Shown: one piece after another, positions 1 to 9,765 of the stretch
Layout of the letters: every line of letters starts with the position of its first letter
How positions within the stretch are numbered: the stretch's first letter is position 1
Source of the DNA: Coriolopsis trogii
Lineage: Eukaryota; Basidiomycota; Agaricomycetes; Polyporales; Polyporaceae
DNA: 64,000 bases
Direction of reading: 5' to 3'
Assembly (NCBI GenBank): GCA_020543525.1
Contig: JAHYIO010000001.1
Coordinates: forward strand, 1,922,001-1,986,000
Translations under genes and position numbers: made by a program
Notes under the pieces: model-generated
Database searches by the model: none
What the model was told of the DNA's origin: nothing
What the model saw: the letters and a program-made list of their open reading frames with translations, nothing else

Positions 1-423
1 TACGTCTCCCGCGGGCGCGACGACGACTGGATCAAGAGTTCGAGCGCGCTCCGATGCGACACGCGCGCGATCGAGGAGAACGTGCTCGCGACGTGCGCGG
101 ACCTCGTCGCGGCGTGCATCGTCGTCGGGAACGGGCGGCCGTCGCCTGCGCTGTTCGTCGAGCCCAAGGTCCAGCCCGGGCTGGCGGGAGACGATGCGGA
201 GGCGGAGGCGGAGGCGGAGGCGGAGAGGCTGAAGCGCGATATCGTGAGGCGCACGCGGCACTTCCACTCGAGGCGGTATGTGCACGAGCGGATCGTGTCG
301 CCTGCGTTTGTGGTGGTCGTGCCGGCGGGGACGCTGCCTCGGACGGCGACGAAGGGGAACATCCGCCGGCGCGCGGTCGAGGAGAAGTTCAAGGAGGAGC
401 TGGACAGGATGTATACGAACTGA
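1..423 (+). CDS. AMP-dependent adenylating enzyme, C-terminal part (5' end outside window)
   Basis: The window begins inside this gene; 140 codons remain, read in frame 1 and ending in TGA at 421-423. The fragment holds the C-terminal subdomain of an ANL (acyl-CoA synthetase / NRPS adenylation) enzyme: the hinge-type motif GRDDDWIK (codons 6-13) and, near the end, LPRTATKGN, whose lysine is the usual catalytic lysine. It closely matches the C-terminus of the complete paralogue at 9766-11531. No acyl-carrier or reductase domain follows, so it is a stand-alone adenylating enzyme; the substrate (a carboxylic acid) cannot be read from this part. A run of Glu-Ala pairs (about codons 67-76), encoded by a hexanucleotide repeat, is absent from the paralogue. 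Confidence 0.85.
   Translation, partial: YVSRGRDDDWIKSSSALRCDTRAIEENVLATCADLVAACIVVGNGRPSPALFVEPKVQPGLAGDDAEAEAEAEAERLKRDIVRRTRHFHSRRYVHERIVSPAFVVVVPAGTLPRTATKGNIRRRAVEEKFKEELDRMYTN
196..231 (+). repeat. GCGGAG-type hexanucleotide repeat inside the adenylating enzyme
   Basis: About five tandem copies of a GCGGAG/GAGGCG unit lie in the coding frame and encode alternating Glu and Ala. Each unit is two codons, so copy-number change would lengthen or shorten the protein without a frameshift. Confidence 0.8.
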
Positions 424-1498
424 CTGTCTACTCGGCTCTGACCATCTCTGCATGCGGGATTTCGTTGGTTCTCGGACTTTTTGGTGCTTTGCGCAGGGAC
501 GCCGTTGGATGGTATCTTATTCGAGCTTCACATAGATGTCTTGGGCTTTGGTGGCTTCGTATGTATCACCCGTCTCTTTCTCTTGCTCACTCTGTTTGTC
601 TGTAGGACTAGTGTAGCTAGTAGTATGTTGTATGTTGTCTTGATTGCCTTGCAGTGATATACCCCCGTCGTACGCATCTTGGATAACGATTAATTATTGA
701 CCCACAATCCCAACGACTGCACTGGCAGGTAGCACGGCCAATCCACTCGACATCAATTACTGTGTATAACAAGAGCGAGGAATAAGCTCAGCACCGGACT
801 GTGTCGGTTGACGGTAGTAGGCCTGGCTTGTGGCGTGGAGAGCCTGGCAACTAGTTTGAACGATCATGATGATGTAGAATGGAGTAGGGTCGACGGTGCG
901 ATGCTAATTGTCTTGGTTGGAGACGGAGGCAATTTCATACGCCTGCGCGCCGACGTTCGACTATGACGTTTTGACTGTTCAAATGGCATTTGGATACAAA
1001 ACCACAGGTTGATTGTGCTAGCCCGAGCGCACGAGCTAGCGGGGCGGAGGCGGACGGGGAACCAGTGACTATTCACGCAGCCTTTAGGAGTATTTCGCCA
1101 AAAGTGGACTACCTTTCCCAATGCATCCTATTGTAAGAACGTAGTGCCCACGGGCGCAATTGCGTTAAAGTAGAATGGAGAAGGGTCGATGGAGCTATGA
1201 GATTGGTCTGAGTCGTGCTGGAATGGTTAGTGCGAAGGCACCATGTGCCGACATCAATTCTTAGGAGCGATGTTGATGTAGGTACCACATACAATGTCGA
1301 TTGTGGGTGGTCTCAACCAGATTCCGCATTGTCGAGAAGATATCCTTCTTTCCAACAAGGTGCTCCAAGTGGTCGTATGATTCATGAGAGCTAGAACCAT
1401 GACAGACGGGCGATAGACTTGCGACGACTACCTGCGACCCGTGCGACGAGTGAGGGGCCTTATGTGAGTGGTTGTGCGCCAGGGCCCCGCGTTTACGG
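424..1498. other. Intergenic region with a diverged direct duplication
   Basis: No convincing gene. The segment lies between the 3' ends of the adenylating enzyme (+) and the XRCC2-like gene (-). Two related stretches of about 90 bp start near 874 and 1170; the short minus-strand ORFs here read similar peptides because of this duplication and show no recognisable domain. Confidence 0.6.
874..1260. repeat. Diverged direct repeat pair (about 874-965 and 1170-1260)
   Basis: Both copies begin with GTAGAATGGAG, continue with AGGGTCGA, and carry a GCCGACRT-like word about 75 bp later at nearly the same offset. The copies are about 296 bp apart. The spaced matches suggest an old duplication of roughly 90 bp rather than chance. 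Confidence 0.45.
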
Positions 1499-2775
1499 TT
1501 AATCGTCTGCATCGGGATGGACCAATATCTCGTGGTCACCGATCCGGAAGGCGAATTCTCCGACTGTTTCGTCCCCAGGACTCCTGACCAGCCCTCGAAC
1601 TTCGCCCCGGTTCACTAGGGCAGCGCGCATGTGTTCCTGACTGAGCGCGTCGGCCAGAGTATACGACTCTGGGAAGGGGTCTATCGGAGCTGGTTGCAGT
1701 GTAATGTGGTAGTGGAGAGGCAGGGCAGTGTTGGTTGAACGGGCGGGTCGGGTTACAGAGGCCTCAGAGGCGCCATCGACACTGACCGACCGGCGTTGGG
1801 AGTTTTGGATATTCGCGACCGCTTCGTCGGCTCCATGCTGCTCGAATGGCGCCGGGAATGGGTAGAGGTGCTGGCGATAGAACGGCGATGTGGGCTCGCC
1901 GGTCGGAGTGGCCTTTGTGAGCGCGTTCAAGCCCCAGTTTGAAAGGACGATCACGGGCCTGAGGGATAGCCGGACCTGTTGAAGCGCTTTGACGACATGG
2001 TGGAGGGGGTTGGGAGGAAGATCCTGGGTCGAACCGTCCGCCGCGTCACGAAGTTGCTCAAGTGTGTACCGGTCCCTCCAGTAAAACGCGCTCAAAGAAT
2101 CTATAGCCAACAGTCCAATCTCCTTGTCGTACAATCGGGGATCAGTAGCATGATACCGCGGAATGTGGAGGAGCGTGACAGCCAGCTGGAGAGACGAGGT
2201 GGGTCGGAAGATGTGCAGGTTCGTCAAGCACTGAGTTGCCAGGTCATCCAATGTATCGATGGGGTCTTCGGGGCCGAGCAAACGACGCAGACGAGAGACA
2301 AGGAGCTGGTGCAGCCGGGAAGCACTGAACCTGGCATCGGTGTCGAAGACAATCGCAGCTCGTCCCCAGCCTCCTACCTCCCTGCCGTCGAAGCTGGGAG
2401 GCAGAAGACAGGTGACGAGCATGTGGTACATGAAGTGAGTCTTGCCACTTGCCGCAGGACCTTGCACCTCGAGGACGTCGCCCCGGTTGAGTGGCCAGTC
2501 ATGGGACGTCCGACGGACGTTGACCGAGGACAAGTGTGCGTCGAGAGGAGGAATGCAAGTCGAGCCCGCCGCAGAAGCTGTGTAGGCGTAAGCACAGATG
2601 GCGAACGCAAGCCGGGTCTGACTGTATGGCTTACATTCACGCCTGACGGTCGCCAGGAACTGGCCCAACTCGCTGTCAGCCGAGGCTGCGGGCAGAACTC
2701 GGCACTCACGCTCTGAAGGGACTCGGACTGGATTTGGGCGAGGACGGCGGTCGCGGAGAGCGCATTGTCGTCCAT
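1499..2775 (-). CDS. XRCC2: XRCC2-like RAD51 paralogue
   Basis: Predicted recombination-repair ATPase, nuclear, of the RAD51-paralogue family. Exons: 2775-2710, 2659-2635, 2577-1499 (389 aa). Walker A is GPAASGKT (about residues 70-77) and Walker B is LLAIDSLSAFYW (about 185-196); the DSLSAFYW signature is characteristic of XRCC2. I chose the start at 2775 rather than the longer open frame from 2863, because two short introns (50 and 57 nt) then join a compact MDDNALSATAVLAQ N-terminus to FLATVRRE in phase; the 57-nt intron is in frame and would be missed by plain ORF calling. The long low-complexity C-terminal half beyond the ATPase core is not typical of animal XRCC2. The 3' end faces the adenylating enzyme; the 5' end is about 300 bp from the divergent coiled-coil gene. 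XRCC2 identity is likely; a different RAD51 paralogue is the alternative. Confidence 0.8.
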
Positions 2776-3075
2776 GTCCCAGTTCGTCTGAGCACCTGGA
2801 CGCGGATGGCTGTCTTGGGACTCGGAGTGGCTGAGGAGGCTGTCGCGGTTGTGGCGTGGTCACTGTGATCGCCAGCCACGTGTGCTAGGCGCGCAGGACG
2901 TGATTGTTTCTGTCCGAATCAGGAGTGGCAGTTATAGACTGTCTTAACGACCGTCCTCCCCGTCCCCGCCTCCCGCCAGCTCACCCTCTCCCCGACTCCC
3001 CCAAGACCACGACGGCAGGGCTGTCCGACTCCTCCACCATCCAATAAACCCGATTTCTGTAACGATATCTCCATC

Positions 3076-5619
3076 ATGGCCACCACGGCGCCTCCACGCG
3101 TGACCCCTGCCTCGCGACGACCGTCCTCTACCGTTTCTAACTCGTCTTCCCCGCCCATTAACAAAGGCGCGACTGCTCGTTCCGCCGTCAATCCACGTGC
3201 ATCTGCGTCCCTCAGCTCTTCCGTCGCTCGTAGAGCGTCCGTCGCCAAGGCCAGCACGCCTCCGCCGGTCGCAAACGGCGAGACACGCGAATCGCTGTCA
3301 GCCTCTCTCAAAGAGGAGACTGAGAAGAAGGAGAAGGTACGCCATTAATCTCCGGATAACTCGTTCATATCTGAAGCTGTTTCCAAGCTTCTCGTGCAAC
3401 TCCAAGACAAGGACCAGACCATCACACAGCTCACCACCGAGAATGACAATCTCACATCAGCCCTCCATGCTGCCGAGTCACGTCTCCAGGAGCTCTACAG
3501 TGACCAAAGTCGGATGGAGGAGGAGATGGCTGCGCGAATGGAGGTCGCCGAGAAGCTGCGTACTCAAGTTCGCGAGCTAGAGAAAGAAAAGCGCGACCTC
3601 CAGCGGAGGTACAACGAGCAGGTTTGTGGCGGATGCTTTTCATCCATCCCGAACCAATCCTTACAGCTGTCCACACAGACCGCGACCTTTGAGGCAGAAC
3701 GCCAAGCCTTTTATGACAATGAGCAGCACCTCAAGTCGCGCATTCAGTCACTTACACAAGCTCGGAAACAGCCTCCGCCTGTCCTTACGTCCCCGTCTGT
3801 GGTCTCCATTGCCGAGTCGGAAACGGATGTCGAGGAGCAGCCAACTCAGTCTGCAGAGGCCGAGGCTCCAAAACAAGACCTCAACGATCCTGATCAGGAA
3901 CCAGCTGAGATGACTGCACTTCGCCTAGAGCTATCGACGCTTTCGACCTCCTACAACTCTCTCCAGTCGACACTTGTCCTCCTCCAAACGCAATTGAACG
4001 ATCTCAAACGCGTCAACAACGAATTACAAGAGGAGAACGAGTCATATAATATCCTTCTCCGGGAGCGGACTCTCAACGGTCAATTCGATGTGTTGCGCAT
4101 GGGTGCCTCGAGCGTCACGGAGCCGAGCGACAGCAGTGAGGCAGGCGATGACGATGACAACCGTGATGCGGAGAGTCTCCTCAGCCGTAACACCAACAAG
4201 AGCATTCTCGATCCAGTGGATGAGCGCGATGAACGCGTTGGAGAGCCCGAATCCGAACTTGACCCTGAATTCCAGCGAGATGAACTGGAGCAGGAGCGGA
4301 AGGAACCGGACTCGCCTGCCAGGGGATCACGCAAGGGCGGTCGCCGGCGCACGACTTCCGCCACTTCCCGTTCACCCGCACCACGCGGCGAGTCCCTCGC
4401 GAACTTGCCCATCACTGGCCCTGGTCTGGACCTCGCTGCAGAGCTTGGCCGCGCAGAGAACAAGGACCTTCTGAAGGGTCGCGCCTCCCTGGACACCGAT
4501 CGGTCCATCATCAATCCCAAGGGCAAGAAGGGCAACAAGGGTACAGATCGCAAGGTCTCATCCGCTTCCGAAGGTGGCATACCGAGTGGTGCTCCGGACG
4601 ACATCGAAACGCTCCGGAGCGAGGTCAAGAATCTCAAGGATGCGAACAAGGCCTTGTCATTGTACGCCTCGAAGATCATCGACCGAATCATATCTCAGGA
4701 AGGTTTCGAGCACGTACTGGCGGTCGACTACGAAAAGTCTGCGACTTCTCCACCGCCGCAAACTGCCAAATTCACTACATTCAGCGACCTACCCAAGTCG
4801 CCCACCCTTGCGCAACCACCCAAGAAGGGTCGCCCCCAGTCTGCGATGTTCTCGTTCCCAGGCGGCGGTCCCCCCACTGCAGCACCGCCGGAACGTCTCA
4901 CGACATTCGACGACATTCGTGCCGCGGCCGCTGCAAAGTCTGCGAGCAACAGCCCGCCCGCGCCATCAGCATCGACGCGTGCCTCCCGACGCTCGCTCTC
5001 CTTCGACTGGAGCAAGTTCTCCATGTTCGGTGGCGGAGCGGAAAAGAAGCCCGACCCGCATCTGAGACCACTCACACTGAAGGCCGGGGCGCCGCCGGTC
5101 ACCGGCGCGCGGAAGCTCGACACTCAAGAGGACGAGGAGGACCGACGGGAGCGCGAGCGCTTGCACGCGACGATGAAGCTCATGGGCATCGACAAGCCCG
5201 CGTCGACCGGGGTGCCGGCGATGGGCAAGAGCTACTCGTCCCCCGCGACGGACACGGTCAACACGCCCGTCACGGCGAGCACGGTCACGCCTGGATCGTC
5301 CGTGCCGATGACCCCCACGTCCCGGTTCTCGTTCTTCCGGCGGACGAACTCGGACACGTCGTCCTTGCAGTCCTCGCCTGCCCTGGGCGGCACCCCGAAC
5401 CTCACCCAGGAGGCCCTCGAGCAGGCCGAGGCGGAGAGCACGCTCGCTGCTTTGGATGCGCACGAGCGACAGCTGAGCATCGAGATCGCGAAGGGCTCCC
5501 CTGGCGGGTTCACAGAGATCGTGCGGAGGAGCAGCGATCGGCGAAGCAGCCGCAGGAGCGGCAGCGGCAGCACGGTGTGGAGCGCAGGAATGAGCAAGGG
5601 CGAGGGCGACGACGACTGA
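3076..5619 (+). CDS. Coiled-coil protein of unknown function
   Basis: Exons: 3076-3336, 3388-3621, 3679-5619 (811 aa). The first intron (51 nt) and the second (57 nt) are both multiples of three, so an unspliced reading stays open. The N-terminal 85 residues are Ser/Thr/Pro-rich, followed by heptad-like coiled coils (residues about 90-290, with Leu/Glu/Gln-rich segments such as LNDLKRVNNELQEENESYN), an acidic stretch, a second short coiled coil (IETLRSEVKNLKDANKAL, about 485-510) and a long disordered Ser/Pro-rich tail. No catalytic motif is visible. The layout suggests a cytoskeletal or scaffold protein, but that is inference. It is transcribed divergently from the XRCC2-like gene. Confidence 0.75.
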
Positions 5620-6313
5620 ACTGAAGGGAACGTGTATCGATGGATGGATGCGAATTGACTAGATGGATGGACGGAACGTGTGCTTGTAGGCAGGAGGTGA
5701 GTATGATAGGACGGGGGGGGGGGGGGGGGGTTACACCCCCCTAGGATTGGATTGAAGCGATAGCACTGTGGAAAGGAACTTACCTGACCTTCGTTGGTTT
5801 TTTGTTGAGTACTACATACCATCACCGATGACGATTCACGACCTATAGCTACAGCGGCACGGGTTTACAGTGCCGTGTGTTATACCTATATCACGACCCA
5901 TCTCTGGCTACACGATATCATGCGCTGACGTTTTCACGGTCTTCACGGAGTCTGTTATGCATTACTGCGACACTACTTTTACTTTTCGGCTCCTCATCAT
6001 CCATACCCGTAACATACAACATGTTATCTAGCGTAGATAATGCACACGCACAACGGCTTGATGATTGACGACGTTCTTCGCACTGTGTTCGAAGGAAAGC
6101 ATCGGCACCGAGGATAACAATGGCAGAAGAAGTGGTGCCATACGCCTCGGGAGGCCGCCTTGACTTGGAACCTGGAAGACAGAAAAATCATCGTGACAGA
6201 CGGCGACATAACCTTCGAGAGGTCCACGGATCTTGAGCAGGGTGATTCGGGCATGACGTGTGGCGCGCGCCATATGTCTCCCGAGGAGGGCAGTTTCAGA
6301 GTTTGTTCGCCCA
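5620..6313. other. Intergenic region between convergent genes, with a poly-G tract
   Basis: No gene seen. Contains an uninterrupted run of 18 G (5713-5730), GATGGATG-type microsatellite traces (5638-5675) and the 3' flanks of the coiled-coil gene (+) and SLX9 (-). Confidence 0.7.
5713..5730 (+). repeat. G(18) homopolymer
   Basis: Eighteen consecutive G, followed by TTACA and then six C (5736-5741), so a small G:C hairpin is also possible. It lies about 95 bp beyond the stop of the coiled-coil gene. Confidence 0.9.
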
Positions 6314-7261
6314 TTATGACGCTGCGGGAGGCTCGTGTTTGACGAGCGTGTTCTGAGCGTGTGTACGGATCGTTTTGAACGGATTCGCAGCGAACTCCGG
6401 GGTGGACAGTATCATGGGTATGCGCATGCGCTCTATCTGACTGATAGACACCGAGGCACAGAAGTCAGTTTCGCCCCCGCTGCGGACAGGGTCCAAGGAT
6501 TCCTGGATGAGATGTGAGATGTGGGAGATACGTACAGTGCACGTTTCCGCTGGTTCTCGCTGAGAGGCGCGCCCTTGCCTTCGCCTATCTGCCCTGGTTT
6601 GGGCTTCACGGGCTTCGGATAGGAACCGTCTGCATCGGCGTCAGCTGCGATTGTGTTTTGCACCGTGAGGGGTATGACGTCCTCGACGGCGGCGATGGCA
6701 TCCTGAATGTCTTGCATGCCGCCTGCGACCTGTTCCCGCGCCTTACGCTTCATACGACGCTCATGAGACTTGGAGTAAGGTGACCGGGATTGCTCCAATC
6801 CTGATCATCAGTGGATTTGTGCGCGTCCGGACGTAGGAGCAGGATCAGTGAAACGTCTCGTAAAACCCAACGGCAAATAGGGTCCGAGGAGGCCCCAGCA
6901 CATACGTTGTATGAATAACTCGCGTTTCAAAGCCAGTTTGTCTTTTTTCTTCAGCACGGGGCGCGGGTCTTCTTCGACCACCATATCTGTCAGGATTTCG
7001 GGGGCCTTGCCATGGAATTCGTTTAAGTTCGTGATCAGGATTCGCGCCATTCCATAGTGAGACGAGAAAGTACCCACAGACCGCTCGCTCTGTTCTCCGA
7101 CTGTGACATGCTCGACTGCGTTATCCTGTACCGCGAATTGGCGTTTAGTGGGAAGCCGGACAGACTGCTCGTGGGCTCCGCTGCGCCTGCGCTTCTCCTT
7201 GGGCTGTCTTCCCAGAATCAATCATGCAGTCAGGGCTAGCATTAGCGACGACTCTTACCAT
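6314..7261 (-). CDS. SLX9: Ribosome biogenesis protein SLX9
   Basis: Small nucleolar pre-40S assembly and export factor. Four exons: 7261-7259 (the ATG alone), 7203-6906, 6800-6536, 6440-6314 (230 aa). The N-terminus then reads MPKEKRRRSGAHEQSVRLP. Family signatures follow: KKKDKLALKRELFIQR near residue 90, then SRSPYSKSHERRMKRKAREQ across the exon 2/3 junction, PLSENQRKRAL, and a C-terminal PFKTIRTHAQNTL. All exon phases close. Intron 1 is 55 nt with GTAAGA at its start, a CTAAT/CTGAC branch-like sequence and an acceptor at GACAG, so the initiation codon is followed immediately by an intron. Without that intron no in-frame ATG precedes the conserved N-terminus. The gene is divergent from the transporter at 7500, with 238 bp between the start codons. 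Confidence 0.9.
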
Positions 7262-7476
7262 ATTCTGCGGTCTTGAGACGTGGGACGGATGGGAGGATGG
7301 TAGGAGATGGCTGTGGCTGAGAAAGGAAATGACGTGCTTCGGGTGTGCGCTCGCTACTCACACTCTCAGGCTCGCCGCTCGTCCTCGGTCCGACGCGCTC
7401 GGTGCGGTCCAACCTGCTTCTCCTTCCCCTCCTCGACAACGGTCCTCTTGCTGACGACTCGGACGACCCGCTGGAG

Positions 7477-7500
7477 ATGCGCACAGGCTCCCGCTGCTGA
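7477..7500 (+). promoter_or_regulatory. Upstream ORF overlapping the transporter start codon
   Basis: An ATG at 7477 opens a seven-codon ORF (MRTGSRC) whose TGA (7498-7500) shares one base with the ATG of the transporter, giving TGATG. If it lies in the mRNA leader it could limit translation or require reinitiation. The transcription start is not known. Confidence 0.45.
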
Positions 7501-9184
7501 TGGACACACTGCCCACCCCCCCTCCCCGCGCTCGCTCTCGGACCAAGTCGAGGTCGCGAGCGCGTTCTCACCGAGTCGCGAGTCGGAGGGACTATGTTAT
7601 CGGCATTCTCTTGTTGTTGTGCGTCGTCGTCCTTTGGACCTCGTCAAACTTTGTAACACAGGTATGTGCTGCTGTGCTCCGTCCCACCCACGCCGGGTCT
7701 CAGCCCGATGTAGGACTTGTTCCAGGATGGATACGAGAAGCCGTTTCTGTGAGTGCAATGTCCCCTCGAGTCCTCACGATCTTCTCATTACCTGCATGAT
7801 AGCGTGACCTACTTGAACACTAGTGCCTTCGCACTCTATCTGCTCCCTTTCGTCATCCGCCGCGCATATAGACAGAGGCATGGGACTGTTGAAGACACAC
7901 CGTAGGTCATGCGGCGTGCAAACCCCACTCGTCGCTCATTCATCTGTCAGACACCGCGGTGTATATGAACCGCTCATGACAGACGTCGATGCAGCCGAGA
8001 CGTTGGGCATCACAGTAAGCATCCCAGGCCTTACCGCGAATACGTATGTTTCTGACCGGGTTCTCGTCCACAGGGCACCCAAACAGTGGACTCGGAGCAG
8101 CGCGGCGTAGATGAAATATTATCAATACCCCTGACTGCTCGGGAGACCGCGCATCTGGCGGCAGTCTTCTGCTTCCTCTGGTTTATCGCCAACTGGACAG
8201 TCAATGCTTCTCTCGATTACACGAGTGTAGCTAGTGCGACGATCTTGTCAAGCATGAGTGGTACGTGCCTCAAACGGGGCTAGCTCGCAAAGAACAGCTC
8301 TCATACCGTCATCTCCGTCCTCCGCCAGGTTTCTTTACTTTGGGCATTGGCCGCGTCTTCAGGGTTGAGAGTCTGACGTTAATGAAGATTGGCGCTGTCT
8401 TCACCAGGTCGGTGTGGTAGTATGATGTCTTCCCTGCATGCCGCATGCTGACATTCGCCCATACAGTTTCGTTGGAGTCGTCCTCGTATCTCTGTCCGAC
8501 TCCTCGCAACAGCAATCTGCCGGTCCTAGCGCGCCATTCACGGACATGTCCCTGGCGGCCTCTGCGCCCATCTTCGGCGACGCGCTTGCCCTTCTATCAG
8601 CCCTGTTCTACGCGCTATATGTGACGCTGCTCAAGGTTCGCATCCGTTCCGAGTCTCGCGTCGATATGCAGCTCTTCTTCGGCTTCGTCGGCCTCTTCAA
8701 TATCCTCTCCTGCTGGCCCATCGGCGTCTTCCTCCACCTCACGGGCGTCGAACGTTTTGAACTGCCTCATACCGGCAAAGCCCTCACGGCCCTGCTGATC
8801 AACGTAAGTGGTCTGCGCCTGAGGCGCACGTTCGAAGACCGCGCGTCCACCGGCGTATGCTTAACACTGTCCATCTAGATGGCGATAACCCTGTCGAGCG
8901 ACTACATCTACGTGATTGCGATGCTGAAGACTACCCCGCTCGTTGTCACTGTTGGGCTTAGTCTGACAATGCCCCTCGCGGTCCTGGGTGACTTTTTCCT
9001 CGGCCGGCCTGCGAAGGTGCAGGTGATTATCGGAGCGGTGATAGTCGTGTCGAGCTTCTTGGTGCTGGGACTGGAAGACGCGCACAATGCAGAGGAGACG
9101 GATCTCATTGCAGGGAGTTCGTTGGACCAAGAAGCTGCGCCCGGGGGTATACGCATTGAAGAGGAGGTTTCTCTGTCAGGTTGA
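7500..9184 (+). CDS. Drug/metabolite-superfamily transporter (SLC35F5 / YML018C-like)
   Basis: Eight exons: 7500-7661, 7714-7748, 7803-7901, 7951-8014, 8074-8260, 8329-8407, 8467-8803, 8879-9184 (422 aa). All phases close. An Arg/Ser-rich cytosolic N-terminus is followed by a first membrane segment (VIGILLLLCVVVLWTSSNFV) and further hydrophobic segments arranged as in EamA-type transporters: TAHLAAVFCFLWFIANW, IFGDALALLSALFYALYVTL, LFFGFVGLFNILSCWPIGVF, VVTVGLSLTMPLAVLGDFFL and VQVIIGAVIVVSSFLVLGL. The spacing and the TSSNFVTQ start match the eukaryotic SLC35F5 / yeast YML018C group, vacuolar or endomembrane proteins whose substrate is not established. Exons 2 and 4 are only 35 and 64 nt. Confidence 0.88.
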
Positions 9185-9765
9185 TGTTGTGTGTTTTGTT
9201 TGTGCTTCCATATAGATTGTATACTACTTGGTAAAGGACTACCTGCTCGAGACTTCAGATTCCAGGAGACTCGGATGCGAGATGCGCCATATGTGATATT
9301 CATAGCCACGAAGCACAGAAGGGACTACACGATCTACGCGGTCGAGGTATGGATAAGAGTGGAAATAAGTTGGGCGTGATGGAGGAGGAATGGATAACGT
9401 ATGTCGGATGTCCGAAGCCGTAGCCAAAAGAGATTAGTCTACAAACAGAGGTGAGGTGTACGGTACCGAGAACATCAAAGTATACATAGCACTACACTAA
9501 GTGGATTAGGAGCACTGGATAGCGATACAGATAACGGACCAGGGACAAGAAGTTGATGTGAGTGAGTAGGGGGCAAGGGCGGATGTTGCGTGCATCATGG
9601 ATGGGGATGTGTGGATGGATGGATGTGAATGGACAGTCCGGACATCGAATAGATAGCAATAGAAGTTAGGGCGACGTGTCCGCGGAGGGACAATACATAC
9701 GAATAGTATACCGAGGACCCGAGCGTCCGAGCGACAGACAGCGACAGCGGCCGCCCGCCGGTGTC
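9185..9765. other. Intergenic region between two convergent genes
   Basis: Lies between the 3' ends of the transporter (+) and the complete adenylating enzyme (-). It contains a short GGATGGATGGATG repeat (9611-9627). No gene seen. Confidence 0.7.

Noticed and set aside
1979..2716. 245-codon plus-strand frame opposite XRCC2
   Set aside because: Shadow of the real gene on the other strand; no domain.
2374..2863. Longer XRCC2 N-terminus from the frame opening at 2863
   Set aside because: It is Pro/Arg-rich and unlike the family; the spliced model from 2775 has canonical sites and closes in phase.
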